From Tissierellia bacterium (GTDB taxonomy: Bacteria > Bacillota > Clostridia > Tissierellales > Tissierellaceae), in assembly GCA_012728125.1 (NCBI GenBank), contig JAAYFT010000207.1, positions 1 through 33,287 of the forward strand: a stretch of DNA of 33,287 nt. Direction: 5' to 3'. The position numbers were made by a program, and so were the translations under genes. Positions 9,768 through 18,965 of this stretch are shown in pieces; the first letter of the stretch is position 1, and each line of letters starts with the position of its first letter. The notes below the pieces were generated by a model that was given only the letters and a program-made list of their open reading frames with translations, made no database searches and was not told where the DNA came from.

Positions 9768-10151
9768 ATGGTCGAGAAACTAGTAGAGGTTGGTATATTA
9801 TTTGATTTTTATGGAAAATTACTTAGTAAAAAGCAATTTCTAGCAATTGAACTCTATTATATTCATGATCTATCTTTAGCTGAAATCGGAGATGAGCTTG
9901 GAATTACTAGGCAAGGAGTTTACGATACTTTAAAAAGAGCTGAAGAGAAGCTCTATAAATATGAAAAAAACTTAAGGTTAGTAGAAAAATTCTATAATAG
10001 TCACGATGGTATAAGAAAAATTATAAACATTTCAGAAGAGATAATGGAAATAGCAGAGAAAAACAATATGGAAGACATCTATAGGAAGTCTTTTAAGATA
10101 AGTGAAATTAGCCAGAAAATATTAAATAACAGTAGGGAGGTGATGGATTAA
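9768..10151 (+). CDS. ylxM: YlxM-family SRP-associated HTH protein
   Basis: YYIHDLSLAEIGDELGITRQGVYDTLKRAEEKL; upstream of and overlapping ffh. Confidence 0.93.
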   Translation: MVEKLVEVGILFDFYGKLLSKKQFLAIELYYIHDLSLAEIGDELGITRQGVYDTLKRAEEKLYKYEKNLRLVEKFYNSHDGIRKIINISEEIMEIAEKNNMEDIYRKSFKISEISQKILNNSREVMD

Positions 10152-11491
10152 TGGTCTTCGAATCCTTATCTGAAAAATTACAAAATGCCTTAGGCAAGTT
10201 AAGGGGAAAAGGTAAACTTTCAGAAAAAGATGTAGATATGGCCATGAGAGAAGTTAGACTCGCCTTATTGGAAGCAGACGTAAACTTTAAAGTAGTCAAG
10301 GACTTTGTAAAAAAAGTTAAGGAAAGAGCTATTGGTGCTGAAGTAATGGAAAGTCTAACGCCCGGTCAACAAGTTATCAAAATAGTCAATGATGAATTGA
10401 CTAAGCTAATGGGAGAAAAGGAAGCAAAAATAAATTTTTCACCAAGTCCTCCTACTGTAATTCTGATGTGTGGTTTACAAGGGGCAGGTAAGACAACTAC
10501 TTCTGGGAAATTAGCTTTTAACCTAAAGAAACAAAATAAAAGACCTTTGCTAGTTGCTTGTGATATATACAGACCTGCAGCTATTAAACAATTAGAAGTA
10601 GTTGGGGAAAAAGTTGGTGTCCCAGTTTATACCATGGGGAACAAGGTCAATCCTGTAGATATAGCTAAGGCGGCCTTAGAGCATGGGAAAAAACATGGCA
10701 ACGATGTAATTATTATAGACACAGCTGGTAGACTTCATATAGATGAAGAATTAATGGATGAGATAGAAAATATCTACTCTGCAGTGAAACCACAAGAAGT
10801 TCTCCTAGTCCTAGATGCCATGACTGGTCAAGATGCAGTAAACGTTGCAGAGTCATTTAATGAAAGGCTTGGCATTACAGGAGTTATACTTACCAAATTA
10901 GATGGTGATGCTAGGGGTGGTGCTGCTTTATCCCTTAGAGCAGTTACTAACAAGCCAATTAAGTTTGTGGGGATGGGAGAGAAATTGGATCAATTAGAAC
11001 CATTCCATCCAGACCGAATGGCTTCAAGAATACTTGGCATGGGTGATGTATTAAGTTTAATAGAAAAAGCTCAAGCTAATATAGATGCAAAAAAAGCCTT
11101 AGAACTAGAAAAGAAAATAAGAACTCAGCAATTCACTTTTGATGATTTTTTAGACCAGTTGGAGCAGATGAAATCCCTGGGGCCATTGGACCAGTTGCTT
11201 GGTATGATACCAGGAGTCAACTCAAAGGCATTGAAGGGATTAGATGTTAATGAGAAAGATATTAACAGAATACAAGCAATTATTCAATCCATGACAAAGA
11301 AAGAAAGAGAAAATCCAGATATTATAGATAGTAGTAGGAGAAAGAGAATTGCCAGAGGCAGTGGTACAACTGTCCAAGATGTAAACAAACTTCTAAAGCA
11401 GTTTAAGGAAACTAAAAAAATGATGAAGAAGTTTACAGATATGGAGAAAACCCTGAAGAAAAGAGGGAAATTTGGATTCCCCTTTTTCTAA
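10151..11491 (+). CDS. ffh: Signal recognition particle protein Ffh
   Basis: MCGLQGAGKTTTSGKLA, ACDIYRPAAIKQLEVVG, DTAGRLHIDEELM, TKLDGDARGGAALS, methionine-rich C-terminal M domain. Confidence 0.98.
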   Translation: MVFESLSEKLQNALGKLRGKGKLSEKDVDMAMREVRLALLEADVNFKVVKDFVKKVKERAIGAEVMESLTPGQQVIKIVNDELTKLMGEKEAKINFSPSPPTVILMCGLQGAGKTTTSGKLAFNLKKQNKRPLLVACDIYRPAAIKQLEVVGEKVGVPVYTMGNKVNPVDIAKAALEHGKKHGNDVIIIDTAGRLHIDEELMDEIENIYSAVKPQEVLLVLDAMTGQDAVNVAESFNERLGITGVILTKLDGDARGGAALSLRAVTNKPIKFVGMGEKLDQLEPFHPDRMASRILGMGDVLSLIEKAQANIDAKKALELEKKIRTQQFTFDDFLDQLEQMKSLGPLDQLLGMIPGVNSKALKGLDVNEKDINRIQAIIQSMTKKERENPDIIDSSRRKRIARGSGTTVQDVNKLLKQFKETKKMMKKFTDMEKTLKKRGKFGFPFF

Positions 11492-11522
11492 ATAGATATT
11501 AATTTTTATAGGAGGTGACAAG

Positions 11523-11780
11523 ATGGCAGTTAAAATTAGATTAAGAAGAATGGGAGCTAAGAAAAATCCTTTCTATAGAATAGTTGTTGCTGATTCTCGT
11601 GCTTCTAGAGATGGAAGATTTATCGAAGAAATTGGCTATTACAATCCATTAACAGAGCCTAAAACTGTTAAAATAGATAACGAAAAGGCTATTGAATGGA
11701 TAAAAAATGGAGCTAAACCAACTGATACTGTAGATAGATTATTTAGAGAAAGTGGTTTATACGAAAATAAAACAGAGTAA
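11523..11780 (+). CDS. rpsP: 30S ribosomal protein S16
   Basis: [42 protein letters not shown]. Confidence 0.98.
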   Translation: MAVKIRLRRMGAKKNPFYRIVVADSRASRDGRFIEEIGYYNPLTEPKTVKIDNEKAIEWIKNGAKPTDTVDRLFRESGLYENKTE

Positions 11781-11804
11781 ATAAGTATCTAGGAGGTGCT
11801 AAAG

Positions 11805-12035
11805 ATGGGAGAATTAGTAGAATTCATTGCAAAATCACTTGTAGAAAACCCAGATAAGGTAGAGGTTAATGAAATTGAAGGAACTCAATCTGTAATTATA
11901 GAATTAAAAGTACATCCTGATGATATGGGAAAGGTTATTGGCAAGCAAGGAAGAATTGCTAAGGCCATTAGAACAGTAGTTAAGGCTGCTGCTATTAAGG
12001 ATAATAAAAGAGTAGTAGTAGAAATAATTCAATAA
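11805..12035 (+). CDS. khpA: KH-domain RNA-binding protein KhpA (YlqC)
   Basis: GELVEFIAKSLVENPDKV...MGKVIGKQGRIAKAIRTVVKAAA (GKQGR KH loop), between rpsP and rimM. ATG at 11805 after AGGAGG. Confidence 0.94.
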   Translation: MGELVEFIAKSLVENPDKVEVNEIEGTQSVIIELKVHPDDMGKVIGKQGRIAKAIRTVVKAAAIKDNKRVVVEIIQ

Positions 12036-12066
12036 TAAACTCTTATTAAAGAGAATAGGTGAAAAA

Positions 12067-12570
12067 ATGGATTATACTATTGTAGGAAAAATAATAAGTA
12101 GCCATGGAATCAAAGGAGAGGTCAAGGTATACCCCTTAACCGATAATCTTCATAGGTTTAGTGATTTAAAAACTGCATATATTGGAGAGAAGAAAATTAA
12201 AGTAGATATAGAAGCAGTTAGGTATCATAAGGACCTCGGAATCTTAAAATTTAGAGGTTTCGATGATATTAATGAAATACTACCTTTTAAAGATGACTAT
12301 ATTTACGTCAGTGATGAAGACAGGGTAGTTTTACCTGAAGATCATTATTTCATCTATGATCTATTGAATTGCAAAGTATACGATACTAGTTCAAACTATA
12401 TTGGCATCCTAGTTGATGTAATGCAAGGAGCCAGTAATGATGTATACGTAGTAAAGGATACTAATAAGGGGAAAGAGTATTTGATTCCCGCAGTCAAAGA
12501 ATTCATTATAGATGTTAATATTGAGGAAAAAAGTATTGTCATCGATCCAATTGAAGGAATGATTAAATGA
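12067..12570 (+). CDS. rimM: Ribosome maturation factor RimM
   Basis: [27 protein letters not shown]-terminal PRC-barrel-like segment with [14 protein letters not shown]. Confidence 0.95.
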   Translation: MDYTIVGKIISSHGIKGEVKVYPLTDNLHRFSDLKTAYIGEKKIKVDIEAVRYHKDLGILKFRGFDDINEILPFKDDYIYVSDEDRVVLPEDHYFIYDLLNCKVYDTSSNYIGILVDVMQGASNDVYVVKDTNKGKEYLIPAVKEFIIDVNIEEKSIVIDPIEGMIK

Positions 12571-13301
12571 AGATAGATATTTTAACACTTTTTCCTGATT
12601 TTTTTAATACTCTTTATAATTGGAGTATAATAGGTAGGGCTTATGAAGAAGGTATAATCCAAATTAATTGTATAAACATAAGAGATTTTTCTAAGGATAA
12701 ACATAAAAGAGTTGATGATTACCCCTTTGGTGGTGGGGCAGGTATGGTTATGAAGCCAGAACCTATTTATGATGCAATGCAAAGTGTAAAAGGTCCAAAT
12801 TCAAGGACAATATACCTATCACCCCAGGGAAAGGTATTTAATCAAGAATTAGCCAATGAACTCTCAAAAGAAGAACATATAATTCTATTATGTGGACATT
12901 ATGAAGGAATCGATAATAGGATTATAGAACATTATGTAGATGAAGAAATCTCCATTGGAGACTATGTTTTAACTGGAGGGGAAATACCAGCTATGGTAAT
13001 TATAGATGCTGTAACTAGGTTGTTACCAGGCGTACTTTCCTCTGAAGAATCCTTTACAGAAGAATCACATTTTTCTGGATTGCTGGAATATCCACAATAT
13101 ACCAGACCTAGAGAGTTTAATGGTTATAATGTCCCAGAAATTTTGTTATCAGGTCATCATGAAAAGATAAAAACTTGGAGAAAAATTGAATCTTTGAAAG
13201 CCACCCTTAAAAAAAGACCTGATTTACTTGAAAGGATAAACTTAACTAAAGAAGAGAAAGATATCTTATCTCAAATAATGGATTGTAGGTATGAAAAGTA
13301 A
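12567..13301 (+). CDS. trmD: tRNA (guanine-N1)-methyltransferase
   Basis: [63 protein letters not shown]. Confidence 0.98.
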   Translation: MKIDILTLFPDFFNTLYNWSIIGRAYEEGIIQINCINIRDFSKDKHKRVDDYPFGGGAGMVMKPEPIYDAMQSVKGPNSRTIYLSPQGKVFNQELANELSKEEHIILLCGHYEGIDNRIIEHYVDEEISIGDYVLTGGEIPAMVIIDAVTRLLPGVLSSEESFTEESHFSGLLEYPQYTRPREFNGYNVPEILLSGHHEKIKTWRKIESLKATLKKRPDLLERINLTKEEKDILSQIMDCRYEK

Positions 13302-13302
13302 G

Positions 13303-13331
13303 TTGTAAATAAAATTTTCTTATGCTATAAT
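13303..13331 (+). promoter_or_regulatory. Sigma-A-type promoter for rplS
   Basis: TTGTAA (13303-13308), 17-nt spacer, consensus TATAAT (13326-13331). Confidence 0.75.
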
Positions 13332-13337
13332 ACTTAA

Positions 13338-13399
13338 GGTATGCGAATAGGGATGGTCCTCTGCCTTTTGGCAAGAACATCTATGGAGAAGGGAGGTCT
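13338..13399 (+). promoter_or_regulatory. Probable L19 (rplS) ribosomal-protein leader RNA
   Basis: Lies between the rplS promoter and its RBS. Nested hairpin: GATG...CATC enclosing TGCC-tttt-GGCA. Position matches the known Firmicutes L19 leader class; primary-sequence match not verified. Confidence 0.6.
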
Positions 13400-13753
13400 A
13401 TGCAAATGGATATAATTAAAATGTTAGAAGATGAGCAACTAAGAAATGATTTACCAGAATTTAATGTTGGTGATACTGTTCAAGTTCATTATAAAGTTAT
13501 AGAAGGTAATCGTGAAAGAATTCAAGTATTTGAAGGCACAGTAATTAAAATACAAGGTGGCGGGGTAAGAAAAACTTTTACAGTAAGAAGAATATCTTAT
13601 GGTGTAGGAGTTGAAAGAACTTTCCCAATTCATTCTCCAAGGATTGACAAATTAGTTGTTACTAGAAGAGGTAAGGTAAGAAGAGCTAGACTATATTATC
13701 TAAGAGACAGACAAGGTAAGTCTGCTAGAGTAAAAGAAAAGAGAAATTACTAA
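13400..13753 (+). CDS. rplS: 50S ribosomal protein L19
   Basis: [63 protein letters not shown]. Second ATG at 13406 has better spacing to GGGAGG. Confidence 0.98.
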   Translation: MQMDIIKMLEDEQLRNDLPEFNVGDTVQVHYKVIEGNRERIQVFEGTVIKIQGGGVRKTFTVRRISYGVGVERTFPIHSPRIDKLVVTRRGKVRRARLYYLRDRQGKSARVKEKRNY

Positions 13754-13754
13754 T

Positions 13755-13784
13755 AAATTGGGACTTTATAGTCCCAATTTTATT
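13755..13784 (+). terminator. Rho-independent terminator after rplS
   Basis: AAATTGGGAC (13755-13764), loop tttata, GTCCCAATTT (13771-13780), then tattt. Confidence 0.8.
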
Positions 13785-13800
13785 TAAGTAGGTGAAAATT

Positions 13801-14649
13801 ATGAATATAAATTGGTATCCAGGTCATATGAAGAAGACTAGAGAATCAATTGAAAAAAGTTTGACTCTAGTTGATATTGTATTTGAGCTTATAGATGCTA
13901 GAATACCTATAAGCAGTCGTAACCCCATAATAGATAATATTCTAGGCAACAAACCTAGGATAGTAATTTTAAATAAATCAGATTTAGCCAGTGAAGAAGG
14001 CAATAAGCTATGGGAAGAATATTTTTTCAAAAAAGGGTTAAAAGTTGTTTGTATCGATGCATTAAGTGGTAATGGTATAGATAGGCTAATAAGGCTTTCA
14101 AACCAACTATATGAAGAGAAAAAACAAAATTATGAAAAAAGAGGAGTAATAAGTAGACCTATTAGGGCCATGATATTAGGCATACCAAATGTGGGGAAGT
14201 CAACTTTAATTAATACCTTAGCTAAGAAAAAGAGTGCAAAAACAGGAAATAAACCTGGCATTACAAAGTCTAATCAATGGATAAAAACTAAATCTAACTT
14301 AGAGTTATTAGATACACCTGGAATTCTTTGGCCTAAGTTTGAAGATAAACAGGTTGGTTTAAACTTAGCTTTTACAGGTGCAATTAAGGATGAAATACTT
14401 GATAGGGAAACCTTGGCTCTTAAACTGATAGAAACCCTTGCCAAGAATTTTCCTAATCTTTTAAAAAGTCGATATAATGTTGAAATAATTGATAAAACAT
14501 ATTTGGAAATTATGGAGGAAATAGGCAGAAAGAGGGGCGCCCTAGTAAAGGGTGGAGAAATCGACTATAGCAAGGTAAGTAATATTGTTCTAGATGAGTT
14601 TAGAAAAGGTGTAATAGGAAGAATAACCCTAGAATATCCAGAAGAATAG
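13801..14649 (+). CDS. rbgA: Ribosome biogenesis GTPase YlqF/RbgA
   Basis: NWYPGHMKKTRESI, circularly permuted GTPase motifs LNKSDLA, LGIPNVGKSTLINTL, DTPGILWPKFED. Confidence 0.96.
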   Translation: MNINWYPGHMKKTRESIEKSLTLVDIVFELIDARIPISSRNPIIDNILGNKPRIVILNKSDLASEEGNKLWEEYFFKKGLKVVCIDALSGNGIDRLIRLSNQLYEEKKQNYEKRGVISRPIRAMILGIPNVGKSTLINTLAKKKSAKTGNKPGITKSNQWIKTKSNLELLDTPGILWPKFEDKQVGLNLAFTGAIKDEILDRETLALKLIETLAKNFPNLLKSRYNVEIIDKTYLEIMEEIGRKRGALVKGGEIDYSKVSNIVLDEFRKGVIGRITLEYPEE

Positions 14650-14659
14650 AAGGTGTATT

Positions 14660-15274
14660 ATGTTGCAAATAGATGAAAGAATTGCAAGTATGGGGTATGA
14701 ATATATTGCTTGTATAGATGAGGTTGGAAGAGGTTGTTTGGCAGGTGATGTAGTTGCCTGTGCTATTATATTGCCTAAGAATCTATTTATAGACGGTGTA
14801 AAAGACTCAAAGAAATTAAGTGAAAAAAAACGGGAAGAATTATATGAAAAAATCATATCAAATTGCATCGCATGGGGTATAGGTAGAGTAAGTTCTACTG
14901 TCATAGATGAGATAAATATCAAAGAAAGCACTAAACTAGCTATGAAATTAGCTGTGCAAAATTTAGAGGATAGTAAGGGTAACAGGATAGTTCCAGACTT
15001 TTTATTAATAGATGCTGAGAAAATAGATTTAGATATTCAACAAGAATCTATAATTAAAGGTGATGAAAAATCATTTGGTATTGCCTGTGCTTCAATAGTT
15101 GCTAAAGTTTATAGGGATAGATTGTGTATTCAATGGGATAAGGAGTATCCTGGATATAATTTAAAGAAACACAAGGGTTATGGTACTAAGGAACATAGGG
15201 AACTAATAAAAAGCCTAGGTCCCTCTCCAATTCATAGAAGAACTTTTTTAAAAAATATATTAAATAGTAAATAA
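14660..15274 (+). CDS. rnhB: Ribonuclease HII
   Basis: YIACIDEVGRGCLAGDVVACAIILP, DGVKDSKKLSEKKRE, LLIDAEKI, ASIVAKVYRDR. Confidence 0.97.
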   Translation: MLQIDERIASMGYEYIACIDEVGRGCLAGDVVACAIILPKNLFIDGVKDSKKLSEKKREELYEKIISNCIAWGIGRVSSTVIDEINIKESTKLAMKLAVQNLEDSKGNRIVPDFLLIDAEKIDLDIQQESIIKGDEKSFGIACASIVAKVYRDRLCIQWDKEYPGYNLKKHKGYGTKEHRELIKSLGPSPIHRRTFLKNILNSK

Positions 15275-15278
15275 GGGA

Positions 15279-16715
15279 ATGATCCAATTGAGAATCGAAT
15301 CCACCTTATTAAATAATTTGCTACAAAAGAATAAAATAGACTTTTTAAAAGAAGGCTCTATTTTCAAAGCTAAAATAGTTGATATTAAGGACAGTATAAT
15401 AATAATCAATATTCCTGAATTTGGATTACTGGAAGCTAGTCTTGATGTTAAAAGTGAATTGGAAATAGGAGAACGGATTTTGTTTTTAGTCAAATCAATA
15501 AACAATAACAAAGTGTTTTTAAAGCCTTTAGTTAATACTCCTATAAACCAAAAAATTGATACTATAGAAAATCCAATAGCTAGGATTTTGACCGAATTAG
15601 GTATAGAAACGAATCAAATAACCATAAGCTTAATAGAGAATTTAATGGCAAATAACCTACCAATAAATAAGGACATAGTAAATGATGGTATAAAAATATT
15701 GGAAAAGCTAATCAAACTATTAAATATTAAAGATGGAGAATATATAGCTTTGTCTGAACCCAATATAGTTAAACAGAATAGGTCTGTAGACATAGATACA
15801 GTAGATATTAGGCATTTATTACTTATGGATAAGAATTTAGATAATAATATAAAAACTAACTTGAGCCATATTTTTGATAATGATTTAATGGATGACTTAG
15901 AAAATAATGTAGATGTAGATATAGATGATAGAGGAATCAATGATTTAACCCATAGAGTAAAGGATTATGTTAGAAATCATATAGATTTAGATGATGATGA
16001 AAGTTTGATAAAGATTACAGGCTTTCTTGTAAAGAATAATATAAAACCAAGCCTTAGAAATATAAAATATATCAATAAATTAGATACAGATCCTATGGAT
16101 TTCTTTAAGGATTTTCAAGAGATAATCCATTTAGCAAGGAATAACAATAATCATAAAATAAATGGCTTGCCTAGTGAAAAAACTGAAGGTACAAATGGGT
16201 TAAAAATAATTTCAAATAAGGAAGAAGATTTGAGTGAGATAATAAAAATAATAGATGAGCTAGCCAAAGATGGAGACAAGAACTTAGAAAGAATAAAAGA
16301 TGTAGAAAGCAAAATCGATTTTTTAAGGGAATTAAACAAGGAATTGAACTTCATGTTTTTCCCTATAGACATTGGTCTTAATGATAGGTTAAAGGGCCTG
16401 ATGTCCTTTATAAAGGAAAGGAAAAAAAGGGGAAAAGGAGATAAATTAAATATTTTTATAAACTTAAGCACTGAAAACTTAGGAAATATAAGGGTTCTTT
16501 GTACTTTACTTGGAGATTCTTTAAGTATTAAGATGACTGTAGGGAAAAAAGATTTAGAATTTTTTAAATCTACTGAAGAAAAGTTGGTTGAAAAAATATT
16601 AACAATAGGTTATAGTTTAAAGGGAATTGATTATATTACAGATGAAAAGATTTCTATGATTGATTCTAATACATTAAAATCAAGCTCTTCATATATATTA
16701 GACTTGAAAGTGTGA
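15279..16715 (+). CDS. FliK-like hook-length-control family protein outside the flagellar operon (YlqG position)
   Basis: C-terminal LNIFINLSTENLGNIRVLCTLLGDSLSIKMTVGKKDLEFFKSTEEKLVEKILTIGYSLKGIDY resembles the FliK C-terminal domain. Located between rnhB and a FlhB-C-like gene. TTG at 15288 is a plausible alternative start. Confidence 0.65.
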   Translation: MIQLRIESTLLNNLLQKNKIDFLKEGSIFKAKIVDIKDSIIIINIPEFGLLEASLDVKSELEIGERILFLVKSINNNKVFLKPLVNTPINQKIDTIENPIARILTELGIETNQITISLIENLMANNLPINKDIVNDGIKILEKLIKLLNIKDGEYIALSEPNIVKQNRSVDIDTVDIRHLLLMDKNLDNNIKTNLSHIFDNDLMDDLENNVDVDIDDRGINDLTHRVKDYVRNHIDLDDDESLIKITGFLVKNNIKPSLRNIKYINKLDTDPMDFFKDFQEIIHLARNNNNHKINGLPSEKTEGTNGLKIISNKEEDLSEIIKIIDELAKDGDKNLERIKDVESKIDFLRELNKELNFMFFPIDIGLNDRLKGLMSFIKERKKRGKGDKLNIFINLSTENLGNIRVLCTLLGDSLSIKMTVGKKDLEFFKSTEEKLVEKILTIGYSLKGIDYITDEKISMIDSNTLKSSSSYILDLKV

Positions 16716-16719
16716 TATT

Positions 16720-17019
16720 ATGAAAAAGAATAATAGTTTTGAAAATAATGATTTAAAAAAGGCAGTTGCTTTAAGGTACAAGCCTGGAGATAATGCTCCT
16801 ACAGTAGTTGCCAAGGGTAAAGGTTTTGTAGCTGAAAGAATAATTGAAAAAGCTATTGAAGAAGAAATATATATACACCAAGATGAAGAGCTTGTTAACA
16901 ATCTATTAAATTTGGAAATCAGAGAAGAAATCCCTGAGAAACTTTACGAAGTTTTAGCGGAGATTATTTTTTATGTTTATGATTTAGACAGGCAAAGGGG
17001 TAAAGAACATGGCCAATAA
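16720..17019 (+). CDS. FlhB C-terminal-domain-like protein (YlqH-type)
   Basis: KKAVALRYKPGDNAPTVVAKGKGFVAERIIEKA...EIREEIPEKLYEVLAEIIFYVYDLDRQ matches the cytoplasmic FlhB domain but has no NPTH and no transmembrane segments. Confidence 0.88.
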   Translation: MKKNNSFENNDLKKAVALRYKPGDNAPTVVAKGKGFVAERIIEKAIEEEIYIHQDEELVNNLLNLEIREEIPEKLYEVLAEIIFYVYDLDRQRGKEHGQ

Positions 17020-17362
17020 TCTAGAAAAGGGAACTAAGGGAGAACTAATTGCTAAATCTTATCTTTTATCAAAGGGATATAAGATTTTAACAACTAATTT
17101 CAGAAGAAAGCAAGGGGAAATAGATATTATAGCTTTAGATAAAGAGACATTAGTCTTCATAGAGGTAAAGACTAGATCAAGCGTAGATTTTGGATATGCT
17201 TATGAAGCAGTAAATAGAAAAAAACAATATAGGATAATTAAGTCTTCCTATATGTATATAAAAGAAAATAACTTGTACAACTATCAATTGAGATATGACA
17301 TAATAGAAATTTATTTGACAGAAAAGATAAGAGTAAACCATATTGAGAACGCTTTTTGTTGA
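17009..17362 (+). CDS. yraN: YraN / UPF0102 family endonuclease-like protein
   Basis: GTKGELIAKSYLLSKGYKILTTNFRRKQGEIDIIALDKETLVFIEVKTRSS (nuclease-like fold motifs). Confidence 0.94.
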   Translation: MANNLEKGTKGELIAKSYLLSKGYKILTTNFRRKQGEIDIIALDKETLVFIEVKTRSSVDFGYAYEAVNRKKQYRIIKSSYMYIKENNLYNYQLRYDIIEIYLTEKIRVNHIENAFC

Positions 17363-17432
17363 CAAAAGTTGGAAAATATAAGATTTTCACTATTGCCCAG
17401 GAATGAGATAAAATATATGAAAGGGGTATATC

Positions 17433-18962
17433 ATGTATTCTAATATCAAAACCTGTGTACTACATGGACTAAGTGGAAATATTATTGATGTGGAAACCGA
17501 TTTATCTAGAGGCTTACCAGTATTTAATATAGTTGGACTTCCTGACACTTCCATTAAAGAATCTAAGGAAAGAGTAAGGACGGCAATTAAGAATAGTGGA
17601 TATGAGTTTCCTCTAAGTAGGATTACCGTAAATTTAGCTCCCGCAAATTTAAAAAAGGAAGGTTCACAAATGGATTTAGCCATTGCTGTAGGAATATTAA
17701 AATCTTCCAACCTTATTCAAGACAAGGATTTACAGGATATTGTCTTTATTGGAGAGCTTTCCTTAGATGGTAAAATTAACCCCGTAGAAGGTGCCCTTCC
17801 TATGGTTATTTCTATGAGAGAGGCAGGTATAAGTAAGTGTATCATTCCTTTTCATAACAGGGAAGAATGTAGTGTAATAGAAGATGTAGAAATCATTCCA
17901 GTAAAATCACTAAACGAAGTCGTAGATTATCTCAATGGGGAATTAAACATTGATTCTTATATAAATGAAAATAGACATTTTCAAAATGAAGATCAGGAGT
18001 ATACAGTAGATTTTTCCGATATTAAGGGACAAGGAAGTTTAAAGAGAGCCTTAGAAGTAGCTGCAGCTGGCTCGCATAACATCCTAATTATTGGGCCACC
18101 TGGAGCTGGTAAAACAATGGCTGCTAGAAGGTTACCAACTATATTACCAAGACTTACCTTTGAAGAAGCTATAGAGGTTACAAAGATATATAGTATTGCG
18201 GGACTCTTGCCTTCAAACTCTCTAATAGAAGAAAGACCTTTCAGATCTCCCCACCATACAGCTTCTTCAGTTTCATTAATTGGAGGAGGAAGAATCCCAA
18301 AACCTGGTGAGGTTACGCTAGCACATAATGGGGTATTATTTTTAGATGAATTGCCTGAGTTTCCCAAATCAGTTTTGGAAGTTCTAAGGCAACCCTTAGA
18401 AGATGGTATGGTGACCATAGCTAGGGCTAATGGTACCATAACCTATCCCGCTAAATTTATGTTAGTTGCTAGTATGAATCCCTGTCCTTGTGGCTACTAT
18501 GGGGATCCTTTTCATGAGTGCACTTGCTCACAGGGAAGTATAGATAGATACTTGGGTAAGATTAGCAACCCATTATTGGATAGAATAGATATTCACATTG
18601 AAGTCCAGCCTGTAAAGTACAGTGATCTTACAGATAAAATGAAAGAAGAGAGCTCTGCAACTATTAGACAACGGGTTAATAAGGCTAGAGAAATTCAGAT
18701 TGAGAGATATAAAAACAAAAATATATTTAGCAATTCCCAAATATCCAATAGAGATATTAGAAGGTATTGCAAATTAACAAAAGAGGCAGAAGATATTCTA
18801 AATGTGTCCTATAACAAATATAAATTCAGCGCTAGGACTTATAATAAATTGTTAAAAGTGTCTAGAACTATAGCTGATCTAGATGGTGAAGAATTAATCC
18901 AAGACAAACATATATTAGAAGCCATAAGATATAGAACTCTGGATAATAAATATTGGGGGTAG
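17433..18962 (+). CDS. comM: YifB/ComM family Mg-chelatase-like AAA+ ATPase
   Basis: GLPDTSIKESKERVRTAIKNSGYEFP, IGPPGAGKTMAARRLPTILP, FRSPHHTASSVSLIGGG, CPCGYYGDPFHECTCS. Confidence 0.96.
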   Translation: MYSNIKTCVLHGLSGNIIDVETDLSRGLPVFNIVGLPDTSIKESKERVRTAIKNSGYEFPLSRITVNLAPANLKKEGSQMDLAIAVGILKSSNLIQDKDLQDIVFIGELSLDGKINPVEGALPMVISMREAGISKCIIPFHNREECSVIEDVEIIPVKSLNEVVDYLNGELNIDSYINENRHFQNEDQEYTVDFSDIKGQGSLKRALEVAAAGSHNILIIGPPGAGKTMAARRLPTILPRLTFEEAIEVTKIYSIAGLLPSNSLIEERPFRSPHHTASSVSLIGGGRIPKPGEVTLAHNGVLFLDELPEFPKSVLEVLRQPLEDGMVTIARANGTITYPAKFMLVASMNPCPCGYYGDPFHECTCSQGSIDRYLGKISNPLLDRIDIHIEVQPVKYSDLTDKMKEESSATIRQRVNKAREIQIERYKNKNIFSNSQISNRDIRRYCKLTKEAEDILNVSYNKYKFSARTYNKLLKVSRTIADLDGEELIQDKHILEAIRYRTLDNKYWG

Positions 18963-18965
18963 AGT

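Noticed and set aside
14629-14931. 100-aa minus-strand ORF over rnhB, and similar 60-108-aa minus-strand ORFs elsewhere
   Set aside because: All lie antisense to clear coding genes and have skewed hydrophobic/serine composition typical of shadow ORFs in AT-rich DNA.
17363-17432. TTGACA at 17359-17364 and inverted repeat GAAAAT/ATTTTC before comM as a promoter/CodY site
   Set aside because: No acceptable -10 at 16-18 nt, and the repeat has the wrong arm order for a CodY box (GAAAAT..ATTTTC instead of TTTTC..GAAAA).
17993-18439. 148-aa minus-strand ORF inside comM
   Set aside because: Fully antisense to a well-supported comM gene; no recognisable family or plausible RBS.
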